From: Cercis canadensis
Taxonomy: Eukaryota; Streptophyta; Magnoliopsida; Fabales; Fabaceae
NCBI GenBank assembly: GCA_003255065.1
Contig: QAOA01003736.1
Span: 138,167 to 202,166 of the forward strand
Direction: 5' to 3'
Length of the DNA stretch: 64,000 nucleotides
Below are positions 48,766 through 61,390 of this stretch, in pieces. Below the pieces are notes generated by a model. The model saw nothing but the letters and a program-made list of their open reading frames with translations, was not told where the DNA came from and made no database searches. The translations under genes were made by a program, and so were the position numbers. Each line of letters begins with the position of its first letter. Position 1 is the stretch's first letter.

Positions 48766-51700
48766 ATGATGATGGCAAAGAGTAGTAGGTATTCTGGAGG
48801 TTATTATGGCAATGCAGTAGACAGAGCTGGTGAATCAGAAGGGTCTGGTAGCTCAGGAAGAATTGACACTGAAATAACTGTTTCAGAGGACTCAAATGTA
48901 CCAACCAGGAAATGTATCAGTTTAAATTCTAGCCATCACGACAGTTTTGGTGTCCCCATGCAAGTTCTTCCCTTGTCAAATATGTCGCCCTTTAAAAGAA
49001 AGGATTTGGTACATAGGTTGAGATCAGAACTTGAACAAATTCGGCTACTTCAGAAGAAAGTTGAATTACATAGAACGAATGGTGTTACATTGTCATCCTC
49101 CAGTGATATTCTTAGCTGTAGCAACGGACATAATGGGCCTCACATAGAGAACCCCAGAAAACCATCAATATCCAGTTCTGGACCAGGGAAGAAATTGAAT
49201 CCAACTGGTCAGAAGCCTCGAGGATGGAACCGGGGATCTAGTGGAAAGTTTGAGTCTGCAAATCCGGCTACACCAAGCACTGCAAATTCTTTGTTAATGA
49301 AGCAGTGTGAGGCAGTGTTGAAAAGATTGATGAGCCACCAGTATGCTTGGGTGTTTAACACCCCTGTAGATGTGGTGAAGTTGAATCTTCCTGATTATTT
49401 CACTGTTATTAAGCATCCTATGGATCTGGGAACAATAAAAAGCAAGATAGCTTCCGGAGCTTACTCAGGCCCATTAGAATTTGCTGCTGATGTAAGGCTT
49501 ACGTTTTCAAATTCCATGACCTATAATCCCCCGGGAAATGATGTCCATCTCATGGCAGATACCCTTAATAAATATTTTGAAGTGAGATGGAAAGCAATTG
49601 AGAAGAAACTGCCAAAAACTGATGCTCCAGCATTGCCAGCGAAATCAGACACTCGTGAAGATGTGAAAACTGCTAGACCAATGCCTCCTTCAAAAAAGAG
49701 AAAAATAGCATCACTGCCCCCTCGTCCTGAAGTTATGCCCCCTGCCAAGCGGGTTATGAAAGATGAAGAGAGGCACAAACTTGGCAGAGAATTGGAATCT
49801 TTACTGGGAGAAATGCCTTTGAATATCATTGATTTCTTAAAGGAACATAGTTCAAATGGTGGAGAATGTGGAGAGGATGAGATTGAGATTGATATTGATG
49901 ATCTTAGTGATGATACACTATTCACATTACGGAAGCTTTTGGATGACTATTTACAAGAGAAGGAAAAGAACAATGCAAAAGTTGAACCATGTGAAATAGA
50001 GGTATAATCCTGCTACCTGACCCTCTTTCATGGTTTTTCCTGAAATCTACCGAACCTGCCTCCCATGATGAGATGTCAATCTTCTCATACTCATGATTTC
50101 ACTTATGTTTATCCATGTTTTCTGTTGCAGTTGTTGAATGAATCTGGACCAAGCAATTCATCATTGCAACCATGTAAAGGTTATTCTCTGTGCACGTGTG
50201 CATGTGTGTACATACTGGTATTTGGTTTTTTTATTCAAATATGCTGATATGCTCCATTTGTAGGTAATGACCTTGCTGATGAGGATGTAGACATTGGTGG
50301 AAATGAGCCTCCTGTCTCAAGCTATCCTCCTATGGAGATTGAAAAGGACACAACCCACAGAATCAGTCAGCGTTTAAGTCCAGGCAGCTCCAGTGGTACG
50401 TGAGTTTCAGATACTTCTATTCTGTGTTGATGCTTTATGATACTTCCTGACACTTAGGTGATAAAGCTAAAATGTGGAGATACTGTAGGATACATCTGGG
50501 ACATGATGTGGGGAAAAGATTTTATTGAATTAGAAATTTATATGGATGTTCTAATCTTTTATTATGAATTTACACTAAATCTATTGGTTTTAACATCTTC
50601 AATCTGATATCTTCTCTTTGTTGTCTCCCTAATGTTATGCATTTCTTTGATCTTCTTTGGATAATATGATCTTGTATTTTCTTCTTCCTCTTCAGTGTTG
50701 GTGATCTTCGTGCTTCTTTTTTGTGTTTCTTTCAGGAGGATATCTTATCCTCCTATTTACTTCTCTATAAAAATTCTTATTTTATCCATAAAAGAAAGAA
50801 GCTCTTTCTACTAACTCCTTGAATGATTATCTCTAAAAAAAGTTCTCTGTATGTTAAAATTAGTTTAGGTGTTCTTGTTTTTCGTTAGTAATCGTCAATC
50901 TGACTATATAACCGTCATTTAGTTTAGGTATATACACTGTTGTTAAATATTTGCATCCTTGCAGTGTTTTTTATGCTTCCAAAATGATCACCATATATAT
51001 TTATTCTTGTATTTGGTTTATGCGTTACTCATCATGAAAGGGCATGGTTTTGTTACAATTGGTAAATGAAGTGGAATTAAAAACTTTAGTGGATATGTAA
51101 AATTAGCTTTAAGTCTTTTGCAGTGTTGCGGCCTTCACACCCCCCCCCNCCCCCCCCCCCCCTCTTCAAAGTTGTAAAATTACCTTTATAGCCTTCATAT
51201 GTTATTACCCACATCAAGAATATGTATGGGATTGTCATTGTCACAAGACTTGTAACCATCATTATTGTATTTTCTTATTATTGCTTATCTCTGTAGAAAT
51301 GTTTTGTGCACTAGAAGATGAACTCACTGTCTCTGTATTGGCCTGTTATTTCTTGATATTAGTTTCTTTATTTTTCAATTCCTTTTCGTGCTGCAAGTTT
51401 GTGTGCTTCTACGTTTTGGAAATTTGTAGTATCTGTTTGAAGACTTATTAAAAGAAATAAGCTCTTTCTTCCTTTAAGTTCCTTCTTATTGCTCTTGCTC
51501 AAGGCCTTCAGCCAGATTAAATGTGCATCTACCATTCTACCTTGGAGACACTTAAGGCCTGCTTTTGGTGACATTGAATATGATGAGAAACTCAAAGTTA
51601 ATCGTAATTCAACTTGGAAAAGAAACTTTTCTCTTTGTCAGATTTAGCTCCTAAACCAGAAGCCTCACTGTTAAAAAATAAAGTGATATAGTGAAATGAT

Positions 51701-54271
51701 GCATTGCAGAGTTTAGTTAAGTTTGTATTGTAAGTAAAAAAGACTCGTGTATGTATTTAGGCCACCACTTTGATCCAGAGGCTATAAAGTTGGCCTCTTA
51801 AGTTTTATATATGAGCAGCTTATGCTGTTGCATTGTCATATGAGGTCCAAAGTAGTCTGTAGAAAATGACTAATTTTATTTATTTTAATTTTCAATATTT
51901 AATTAATAACCTTTTGTATTATAATTGATGGATATATCTAATGTATGCATTGCAGATACAGATTCTAGCAGTTCTTCTGACAGTGAATCTGATGATGATA
52001 AAGAAAGTCCAGCGGACACATCAAAGGTATATGATGGTTTGATTTGTAAGCAGAAGATTAGATTTAATTCATCTCTTATTCTTGAATGTTAAGACAATGG
52101 TGCCTTAATGACTGATGCCTTTTTCTGGTGGATTCAGCGCTTGGTTTTTTGGTCACATTGATTCTAATTATCCATCTGGGTTCTTCTTCAGGTACCAGAA
52201 AATCTGGGTTCTGAAGCTCAGTTAGATGAAAAGACCATGGTTGTTGATCCTCTTGAAAGAAATCGTGAGTAACTGTTCTTTGTCCTATCTGTTTGTCATT
52301 CTTATATGATTGAATAATTTGTTTTTGACTAAAAGGTGATGAAGTGTAATCAGCACTTTGAAAAAGAGTGACTTATACAAATAGAACTTTAGTCTGCCCT
52401 CCCATTGTGGTGTACGCTTTGCTTTTTCTGTATTGTTTCTCGATAGTATTGTCTGAGATGGATATTTTATAAACATTTTCACGCTCAATTTTATTTCTGG
52501 AATTCTACTGCTTGGCAATTGTTCATACTTGCTTGGACTTCAATATGGAAATAGATCCTGGAGAATTGTTTGAAAATCCTAATTAATTTTTGCAAAGATA
52601 ACAGATTTTAGAAAACTTTTAAGTTACCATCAACTCTTGTTGATATTTGAGAGAATTTCTTTAATTGATTTCTTTTTATATAAAATAATAGCAGAAGTTG
52701 TGTTGAGGAATGAACTTCTTCTGAATGTTTCGGGCGAGCACTATTAGTCTTGGCATTGAGGATGGCAACTGTGATCCTTACAAGTTACAAGACGTTGCAA
52801 ACTTTCCAAGATATAACTTTCCAAAAATTATGCTTATGGGATGTGGTAAAAAAGATATGCACTGAAGAATTTGGAAATTAAAATAATTTAAAAAATAAAA
52901 GGGTGTTTTGCATTTATATGCAAGAACTTAAGATAGGTTGAATCAGCAAGTAATTTGTGAGCTTTATATGTCTCGTAGAGAAATTCTTTAAGATACATTT
53001 TATACTCCCGTTGAGTGATTTCAGACTAGGATTTGGGACTATTATTTTACCGTTACTACTAATTAGTCTTATGGGCCTTGCTCAAATGCTTATTTTAAAC
53101 TACCATTTGAACTTGTAAGTTGGCATTCTATTCTTTTGGCTGTTCCTGTTCACTATTAAATTTCTTGGCCATTGCTGTAACTGATTTCAAGTCTTGTTCT
53201 TTATTTCTTACAGAATCTGTTAGTGGGTTGGATCAACTGGAAGATAACTCTCAACAAAAGCCAAATTCTTTTGACTCGGATTGCCGTCAAGATGGTAATA
53301 GTATAGATTATGGAATACATTTTCTTTAAACTGTTATATTAGACACCTACTAACTGATAATTTCATAAACGTAGCGGACAGTGCTCCAACTGAGAGACAG
53401 GTCTCCCCGGAGAAGCTTTACCGTGCTGCCCTATTGAAGAATCGATTTGCTGATACTATCTTGAAAGCTCGAGAAAAGACGCTCACACAGGTTTGTCACA
53501 GATTTGACTTAGCTGGAACTTACTCTGCATGTAATTATTTTGCTCATTATGCATCCTGTATGTGATCTGCTTCAAACTAATTTGGCTGAGATCAGGGTGA
53601 GAAGGGAGATCCTGAGAAATTGCGTCGAGAGAGGGAAAAGTTGGAGTTGGAGCGACGGAAAGGTGAATTTGGATTTCATACCTTTGCACTATTCAAAAGT
53701 GTGCTTTGTCCATACTGGCTGTTCAGCTGAGATGTTAACTGGCCTATTTTTGATTCAATGATTTTTTCCATTTTCTGAGCAGAAAAAGCTCGGCTACAAG
53801 CAGAAGCAAAGGCTGCTGAAGATGCTCGAAAGCAGGCAGAAGCAGAAGCTGCTGCAGAAGCCAGGCGGAAGAGGGAGCTTGAGAGAGAAGCCGCACGACA
53901 AGCATTACTACAGGTAAATGAGCAGCGTGTATGTTGCCGAAATATGTCCATCCGATTGTTTGCTCTGGATTTTATTGGAGCATATTCTGGCATCTATGCA
54001 GATGGAAAAGACTGTTGAGATCAATGAGAACTCGCACTTTCTTGAAGACTTGGAAATGCTTAGAGCTGCACCAGTTGAGCAACTACCAAGCTCTGTGGAT
54101 GAGACGAGTCCTGATCACTCGCAAGATGGCTTGGGTAGTTTCAAGTTTGGGGGTAGTAATCCTTTGGAACAACTAGGTTTGTATATGAAAGTGGATGATG
54201 AAGAGGAGGAGGGAGAGCCACTCTGTGATCCAAATCCTGTAAATGATATTGAAGAGGGAGAAATTGATTAA
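48766..54271 (+). CDS. BET-type bromodomain protein, GTE8/GTE9-like
   Basis: Ten exons: 48766-50001, 50131-50173, 50264-50395, 51956-52026, 52192-52264, 53214-53294, 53375-53490, 53596-53662, 53783-53913, 54002-54271. They give 739 aa with all phases matching. Plant GTE proteins are nuclear and read acetylated histones. Bromodomain at about residues 178-285, with the acetyl-lysine Asn in the [10 protein letters not shown] loop and the [18 protein letters not shown] helix. Extra-terminal (NET) domain at about 330-400 ([23 protein letters not shown] then an acidic EIEIDIDDL). A Ser/Asp stretch ([11 protein letters not shown]) follows, then the [19 protein letters not shown] motif, a long Ala/Glu/Arg coiled coil and an acidic tail ending EEGEID. 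Start is the first of three ATGs; a leader acceptor lies at 48715. The closest relatives recalled are At3g27260 (GTE8) and At5g14270 (GTE9). Confidence 0.95.
51139..51163. repeat. poly-C run with an N inside a GTE intron
   Basis: About 24 C residues interrupted by one N at 51149, in the 1.56-kb intron 50396-51955. Its length is not reliable, as reads through such runs often fail. Confidence 0.85.
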
Positions 54272-55586
54272 GTTATGCTCTTTTTGTAACCATGAACGAA
54301 TCGAGGAGCAAAGCATAATTATCTTGATCCCAAGAAAATCCTGTGTATTCCAGTTCTCATAATGCAGTGGACCAGCATGAACGGGAATGGGCATCTTTCC
54401 TTTTAGCAGCATTAAGCCTCTGGAAGAAAGCAAGGCGCTTTTTGGTAGTTTACAATTACAATAGCAGTATACATCAGCTTTATTGTTCTTGCAATACTCG
54501 CTACAACATTTTGTTTCTACATCTAGGTTAGGTTGTAAGAATAGATAGTTTAGATATCCTTGAACCACCGAACATAGATTTAGCCCCATCTCTGAAATGC
54601 TTGAAGCTTGTATGTGCATCTTGCTGTTCTTTTATTTAACTGTTACAATTTAAAGATTTTTTTAAAAGTCAGTTCCATCTTCAGATCACTTGTTAACGTT
54701 TTAGTTAACACCGTAATTTGGGGAGTTTTATGTCCAGCACAAACAAAACGAAGGAAAACAAAAAAAAAAAAAAAAANAAAAAAAAAAAAAAAAAAAAAAA
54801 AAAGAAAGGAAAATGACCCTCAACAATGAACCCCCTAAAAGTGAAAGAAACAATGCATAGAAATTAACTTTGTGTTTTTTATTTTTGGGGTACGCGAAAT
54901 GAGTTATTTTTGGGGTGTTTTTCACATACCAAGAACGTATTGATACTTTTTTGATGCGGCAAACGAAGATAAGTGGTGATATGAAAACATTAATATTAGC
55001 AGTTTATTTTTTAACAGTTAAGAATAAATATTTTTATATCACCGATTATTAGTACTTTCTTGTTGAGGAAGGATGTATCACGCACTTTCCTGACTCACAG
55101 ATACTGTGAGAACCACTTTTTTTTGTTGAAGTACATTTTGGGATATTTTACAAGACGAAGAGCAAATAAATTTAAGCCCAAAAAATATCAGAGTCCATTG
55201 TTTCCATACCTCCTAAATCCTTGATTTTCTTGGAGCTCTAAAGTCCTCGATTACCCCGACTATTGTAGAATTTGTTATTCACTTTTTCTCACCAACATCA
55301 TCTGATCTCACTGGTTCACTCTTCTTCTACCTCTCTTCAAAATTCAAATTCCTTCCCAATTTTCTGGTTCACCAAACACAATCTTTCTCTCTTCGTCTTC
55401 AACAAGAATATTAATAAGCACTACTACAATAGCCATAGTCACAATATTCAGTCTCCAATTTTTCTTTAAAACTCACTCTGCATCAGTGTCAGAATCAAAT
55501 TTCAATTCCCAGGAATATTCTTTCCCACCATTTAATTTCAGTTCCCTTGCACCTTTTGTTCTCCCCAACCCCAGCTAAGGTTTTCG
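54272..55586 (+). other. 3' UTR of GTE and spacer to the TLC gene
   Basis: Holds the GTE tail and a poly-A run with one N (about 54760-54803, N at 54777), of unreliable length. The last ~300 bases are pyrimidine-rich and look like the TLC gene leader. No other gene was found. Confidence 0.5.
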
Positions 55587-56342
55587 ATGGAAACTTTAGC
55601 TGCTTTCGAATCTCTGCGACTCCCGCTTCTCCTCCTCTTCTTCTTGATATACATCGTAATCTACCTCATCGGCTACTTGATCGTTTTTCGCAAGTGGAGC
55701 CCTAAGATCCGACCCGAAGCTTCAAGCTGCTTAATTTCTCTAGTTCATGGTACACCCGCTGTATTCTTAGCTACGTATGCTATTCTCGCCGATCCAAATC
55801 GCGGTTTCGCTGGCTTCAACACCCAGTTTCAGAAGCTGGTGCTCGACTATAGCATCGCTTACTTTCTCATGGATCTTCTTCACTATGTCGTATTCATCCC
55901 CAATGACGTTCTTTTCATTGCCCACCACCTGGCCACGCTCTTCGTGATTGTCACGTGCCGCTACGTGGTTTCGCACGGGGCTTTTGCGGTTCTCTCTCTG
56001 CTGATTCTTGCCGAGGTGACCAGTTTGTGCCAGAACGTGTGGACGCTAGCAAGTGCTCGGAGGAGGGACGTACAGTTTGCAGCTAAGGTGTACGCTTTTT
56101 TGTCTCCTCCATTTTATGCATTGTATTCCTTGGTTAGGGGTTTTGCTGGTCCTTACTTCGTCTATGAAATGCTGGTGAATTACATGGGTGGGCTTGCTGA
56201 TGGTTTGATTCCCCGTTGGATTTGGATTTCTTGGGTAGTTGTTGTGCTCACGGCTATTGTTGTCAGCATTATGTGGATTTCAAATCTTTGGATTGAATTG
56301 TACAGAGAAAGAACCCCAAAGTTAGAGGAGAAAGTTAGGTAG
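55587..56342 (+). CDS. TLC-domain membrane protein
   Basis: Intronless, 251 aa, ATG at 55587 after a CT-rich leader. The TLC (TRAM-LAG1-CLN8) fold is a helical bundle of the ER and related membranes. Members include ceramide synthases, but many, like this one, have no assigned activity. Hydrophobic segments lie at about residues 12-33, 47-66, 80-105, 108-124, 127-145, 165-185 and 210-235. The conserved centre reads DLLHYVVFIPNDVLFIAHHLATLF, with the His pair seen across TLC proteins. No Lag1 motif with two adjacent His-Asp sites of ceramide synthases is apparent, so that function is not claimed. It lies about 1.3 kb after the GTE gene on the same strand, as At5g14285 follows At5g14270 in Arabidopsis (recalled). 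Confidence 0.9.
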   Translation: METLAAFESLRLPLLLLFFLIYIVIYLIGYLIVFRKWSPKIRPEASSCLISLVHGTPAVFLATYAILADPNRGFAGFNTQFQKLVLDYSIAYFLMDLLHYVVFIPNDVLFIAHHLATLFVIVTCRYVVSHGAFAVLSLLILAEVTSLCQNVWTLASARRRDVQFAAKVYAFLSPPFYALYSLVRGFAGPYFVYEMLVNYMGGLADGLIPRWIWISWVVVVLTAIVVSIMWISNLWIELYRERTPKLEEKVR

Positions 56343-56700
56343 CAGTAGATATCAGTGTCTTTGTTTGACATCTATAAATTCTATTGATTATTATTACAGA
56401 TGAATTTTGAGTGTCTCTCTTATGATTTATAGCTCTGATGTGGCTTAGCCAAAGTAATGGTTTTGGGTGTTAGTAGTGGTGAGTTGTAGCAGTAAATTGA
56501 TTCTAGTGTAACTTTGTCATCTTCCTTGCTGAGAAGAATGTGTGATGGAGAAGTCCTTCTTTGCTCTTCTCGAAGAATTTCTCATTCCTGATGTGAATTG
56601 ATACTGGGATAATGAATATATAATTGAATAGTAATGCTAGTCGTACAACTCCTAGACCCAAATTCAATTGATTTGCCATAGTCCTCTGCTATTGTAAAAT
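56343..56700. other. 3' region of the TLC gene
   Basis: Untranslated tail and spacer, AT-rich, no gene. Confidence 0.5.
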
Positions 56701-56706
56701 AAGTAG

Positions 56707-57180
56707 CAGAATCTCAAGTATAATGCTGATCTGAAATGAGAGAAACTGATTTATGTCTTCAATTTTATGCGCATCCATATATCCACAAGTTACTTGCTTT
56801 AATTCTTTGACAGATGATAGGGTCGGTAGCAAGTTTTCAAGCATAATGCAGATCTAAAAACAGGGAACTCTAATAGGTATTAGGTAACTGACTTTCAATC
56901 TTTAATGTTGTCAAATAAAATTAAATAAGGACACATTATGAAGTGAATCAAAATGAGCTAAACTTCCTTGTATTATTATATATAGCTTTCATGGAAGCTG
57001 AAGAATGAGATTATATTAGAAAATAGCAGTTACCGAACGAAAACCTACTTCTTCGCCCTTGGACGGGTGTGTGGCTGGAAAAGAAAAGAAATTATCTACT
57101 TGAATTTAATTTTATTTTTTGTGAAATATTCTAAGATCTCCAAAGAAAGGAAAGTAATTGCTACATTTTGAACGCTGAAC
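56707..57180 (-). pseudogene. decayed 3' exons of a second LHT-type transporter copy
   Basis: By eye, several blocks match the intact neighbour in the same order and strand. AAGCATAATGCAGATCTAAAAACAGGG at 56835-56865 matches the last-exon acceptor at 57948-57975, and a second, weaker copy of this block lies near 56715. GAGCTAAACTTCCTTG near 56950 matches GAGCCATGACAAGCTGAACTTCCTAGG. GCTGAAGAATGAGATTATATTAGAAAATAGC near 57000 matches 58122-58155. CCAAAGAAAGGAAAGTAATTGC...GAACGCTGAACC near 57140-57180 matches 58262-58308. Protein coding is lost. Confidence 0.65.
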
Positions 57181-57198
57181 CTCATGATACAAAATTTT

Positions 57199-57221
57199 GG
57201 GGGAGGGGGTGGTTGGGGGGG
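57199..57221 (+). other. G-rich run, possible G-quadruplex
   Basis: GGGGGAGGGGGTGGTTGGGGGGG contains enough G-runs to form a four-stranded structure. It lies in the spacer at the edge of the decayed transporter copy. Confidence 0.35.
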
Positions 57222-57863
57222 AGAAATGCCAGCCCTGTGGTGGTTATTGTTCAAGACACTACAAGTGATTCTTCACATTGCTTGCAAGCTCAAAATACTT
57301 TGGTATTTACGGTTGAAATAAAAATGAATAACTCATCCTTTAACAATGACACCCATTAACACATGTCACTGTCACCCTCATAGAGGCTCCAAATAACTTT
57401 TATCATCTGTAAGTTTGTAACAAGAAAGAACTCCAAAATGCATGAACAAGAAACTTTAAATAACGGAAAAATGAAAAGGCAATAGATTAAGGACAAATAA
57501 AAAAACAAATTGAGGTTATTATTCATTGTGGAATGCATTGGCTTAGTACACGACAGAGAGAATCGACCCCATTGGGTCTACTCATTTTGGTTCCTTGCGA
57601 CAATTGCCACTGTTTGAAAAGGAGACATAACGTGCTTAGAAATTATCTGATGCTGAAAAATAGGAGGCGTTACGATCACATAGCCACAGATAGTCTCTCT
57701 AAGACAAGTGGATTGATGCTTGTGAAACAATTAACAATTTAATTTGCAGTAATGATGTTTGGAGAGAAAGAAAATGGGAAATGGGGAAGAAGCTTTTCAT
57801 GTAGCAATTTATGTTTACATTTGTTGCACACATTCGTATATCATAGATAGAAGTGGAGTGTGT

Positions 57864-59889
57864 CTACTGGTAAAACCCGTAGCTCTTGGCATTGTCTATG
57901 ATTAGTTTCAAACCTCCGATAGGCGACATAATCATTAGCAGGAAGCCAAGTATAATGCAGATCTGAAAACAGGGGAAGGCATAGTCAGTAAACTAATTTC
58001 CAATCTTAAAAAGTTATCAAATTATGAAATATAAGTAGTGTAATTGAAGATACCCAGTTGGTGAGCCATGACAAGCTGAACTTCCTAGGTTTGTAGATGG
58101 CAAGCCACATGATGCAGGGGAGCTGAAGAAAGAGATGGTGTTAGAAAATTGCTGTTAAGTGAATGAAAATATACTCATTTCTTTTATAAAAGGAACTTTT
58201 AGGGACTTACAAAGTATGTTGTTGGAGCGAAAGCAAATCCACCAAAGAATCCAAGAAGAGCGCCAAAGAAAGGGAAGGTAATACCCACAAACATTGTGAA
58301 TGCTGAACCAAAAGAGTTATGCAGATGAGAGGGAAATAAAAGTGAAATGCAAAATAAAATGAGAAGAAGAGAGAGGGGTGGGGGCTTCTGCTTACCAACA
58401 TACAGATTGCGAACAATAAAACGCAGCGTTCGGCTTGGTTTGAATTTTAATTGCTTTACCATGACAGTTTCAATCATGTCAAAAACTGGCATTGCATAAA
58501 GCTGTATTGAGAGAAGAGAAGATAAGCAAAAATGTAAGAAGAAATTACAAGTTGATTGTATTTGTAACTGTAATTAATGGAGAAGTGTGAAGATATTTTA
58601 TGGTGACCTGATAGCTTCCAATAACATGGATGACAACAAACAAGTTAGCTGCTACAATAAGCCATGTGGGTTTCTCCAAAGAGATGAGGATGTTGTCTTC
58701 AACTTGATTGCCAAACATCCAAAATCCAATAAGAGCAACAGGGAAGTAGCACAAGGCAACAACTATATAGGCAAAGACAACTCCCTTCCACATGGGTCCC
58801 TTTGATGGCTTCTCAGGTGTAGAAGGGATTGTTGCTTGAATCTCAAGCACCACGTTGTGTCCCGCATATGCGAAAGCCACATCACCCAGTGCACTCAGGA
58901 AACCAAAAACTGTACCCGAAGGAGTTGTGGCTTTGTAGCCATACTCCACATCTGGCTGAACACCCTTGTGAACAGAAGCTGCCCATGCAATAGTCGAGTA
59001 ACTGCACAAAAATAAATGGTAGAATCAGTTTAGACGATGAAAAAAGAAAAGAAATTGAGAGACAGAAAAGGACTTGCTTAATGCTTATGCTCACCTCAAA
59101 GACATGACTGCTGCAGCTAAAGAGATACCAGAGATGGAGTTGAAGTTTGGAAGATGGGCGAGTACGAAGTGAACAGAGGCGAAGATCATGATGAAATAAC
59201 TAGTTTTGATTTTATTGCAATTTTTGCATACCAAATCATGGACCTTCTGAAGTGATTTTCCTCCGGTAACCATGTACACGATGTCCACTCCAATTTCACA
59301 TATCAGTTGCTGTGGCACCACAATCCATAGCCCCAGTTTCTCACCAAACGCATGCTGACCCAACTCATGGTACCTATCAAATCGTTTTCCTGGTACCATT
59401 TCATGCATCTCAACCATTTGCCATAGAGTGTAGAGGGTGATTATCCATGATAGTATCAGAATTACCACACCAGGACCCCTGCAATTAATTACAGCTTGTG
59501 TTCAAGAAAAGAAGAATTTTGAAGAAACTCAAAAGAATGAAGAGATGTGAGTGTATTGTAATTTGTATACCATCCCAGATTGGACAGTGCATATGGAAGA
59601 CTGAGGACACCAGCTCCAACCATGGCAGTGACGTTGTGGAAAGCCGAGTACCACCATTTTGCGTTCCTTGAAGAAGTGATTGGAAGCCAATCATCAATTG
59701 CCTTCTGCTCTGCTGTTCGTTTGTCTATCTGTCGTTAATGGAAGCAAATTGAGCATCATCACCACCAACACCACCACCCAAAACAAAAACAAAAACAGAA
59801 CATGCTTAATTTGGTTGTTTTACCTCAACTTTTTCACTGAGTGGATCACTAGAATTCAGATCAGCACGAGAGGGAGGCTCGGTTTCCAT
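57864..59889 (-). CDS. LHT1: LHT1-like lysine/histidine and neutral amino acid transporter
   Basis: Eight coding exons on the minus strand: 59889-59824, 59728-59571, 59478-59095, 59001-58608, 58501-58396, 58302-58211, 58122-58054, 57962-57864. They give 455 aa with consistent phases; a leader intron acceptor lies just before the ATG. It belongs to the AAAP (amino acid/auxin permease) family and is a plasma-membrane proton symporter for amino acids, in Arabidopsis taking up Lys, His and neutral amino acids in roots and mesophyll. The N-terminus is hydrophilic, and the first membrane segment starts at [20 protein letters not shown], the family signature. Other near-identical segments are [41 protein letters not shown] and [15 protein letters not shown]. 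About eleven membrane helices are expected. It sits in the same neighbourhood as At5g40780 (LHT1, recalled). Confidence 0.95.
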
Positions 59890-61130
59890 GGACGTCAAAT
59901 TCTGCAACAAGAGGAACAAGAGATCGACGTTTCAAATGAAGGGAACTAGTGATATTTAAGTAAATTGAAACCCAAAGAATGCTACTACGACTGACAAAGA
60001 CTCTCAAGATAACTCCGCCAAGTGGTGACACGATGAGAATCTCCCTAGACGGCAATTAATTTCTTTCAAATACTCTTATTCTCACAAATACAAAGTGTTT
60101 ATATGGACAACTTATAAATTGCTTTTCTTTTCTTTTCTTTTCGACCCAATTCCAATTTGAACTAGTTTTCCTTCTCCCAAGATGTTAAAATTTATAATAT
60201 GTCAACATCCTGAGTAGCTTCCTTCTTCTTGTTACTTTGCTTATTTAATGAATTAATGTATGAGGGTATCAAACTTCAAATGTCATTTTGGCTGTCCTAC
60301 ATGCATAAACATAAACATAAACATATACATATACATATACATGTCCTTGTCTTTCCTCTGTCTTGTTTCTTTTCTAGTGTGCTTTGAGACTGAGTTAGCT
60401 GTCTTTGCAGGTAGACCAGCTGAGTGTGAGTAGAGTGGAGGCGTACCGGTGTCTCCTAGGCGCGCCTGCATAGGGGAACTCGTTCTTCATGACGGGAAAG
60501 GAATTAAGAAATTAGGAACAACTGTTATTTAAAATCAATCATTAAATGCATTTCCAGATTTGTTTTTAAATATCATGAGTGCTAGTTTAATGTCATTTAG
60601 ATCACAAATATGCCAATTTATAACATTTTATTTATTAACACCCCTCTTAAACCTTTCAAAATTTCTCAATCTTCTTTCTATTTACTTAACGATTTTTATC
60701 TTTATTTTTTATAAATAAATAAATAGATAGAGTTAATTTTGTGGCTAAAAATATGGGAGAATGAGATCTCAATCCTTTTAAAATTCTTAAATTAATTAAT
60801 TCTAGCTATACATAAAATTAAGAAATGATATCAGAGAAAATGTACCCCTTGAATCATGACTTATAGAAGTGGTAGTCATCACGCTCATAATCAAAGGCAA
60901 AATCTTTAAAATAGTATAAGGTACTTTAATTGGTGAAAAGTTCTAATATTTAGTGAAAACTTCAAATAGGAATATTGTTATCCTTTAAAATGTTACATGA
61001 ATTTTTTTTTTTTTTTTCAACTGATACAGAATTTTACTGAGCATATTAAAAAAGATGAAGATGTTATTTTAGCAAGGACTCTTATCTAAAACATGGAATC
61101 GAGTGTAGGGTTATTTTTTCCTTTTAAATT
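59890..61130. other. LHT1 leader, promoter and spacer
   Basis: Contains a TTTTC pentamer run at about 60120-60143, an ACATAA/ACATAT tandem run at about 60300-60342 and a GC-rich patch with GGCGCGCC at about 60460. No gene was found. Confidence 0.45.
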
Positions 61131-61390
61131 TAAGGTTTAAATATACTGCAGGTTCTCATAATTTAGACGAATTTTGAATTAGGTCTCTATAATTTTTTTT
61201 AATTGAGTCATTGTCATCACCCCGAATTATAATTCCGTCAATTTAGTGTTCACATAACAAACAATTTATCTATATAGCAATAAAAGAAATTGACGTTGCG
61301 CCAGAATGGCACAAAAATTGTCACATCATCATCTTTCTTCTTTAAGTTTGAAGTTGATAAAGATGATGAGGTAACAATCTTTTTCCTTTT
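61131..61390. repeat. partial copy of the 45.7-kb foldback family
   Basis: GGTTTAAATATACTGCAGGTTCTCATAATTTAGACGAATTTTGAATTAGGTC matches the arm of the 45723-46256 element. The middle (TTAGTGTTCACATAACAAACA, GGCACAAAAATTGTCAC) matches its interior. The other arm is missing. Confidence 0.7.

Noticed and set aside
49521-49925. 134-residue open frame on the minus strand
   Set aside because: It is antisense to the bromodomain and NET region of the GTE gene. Its Ser-rich composition follows from the opposite strand.
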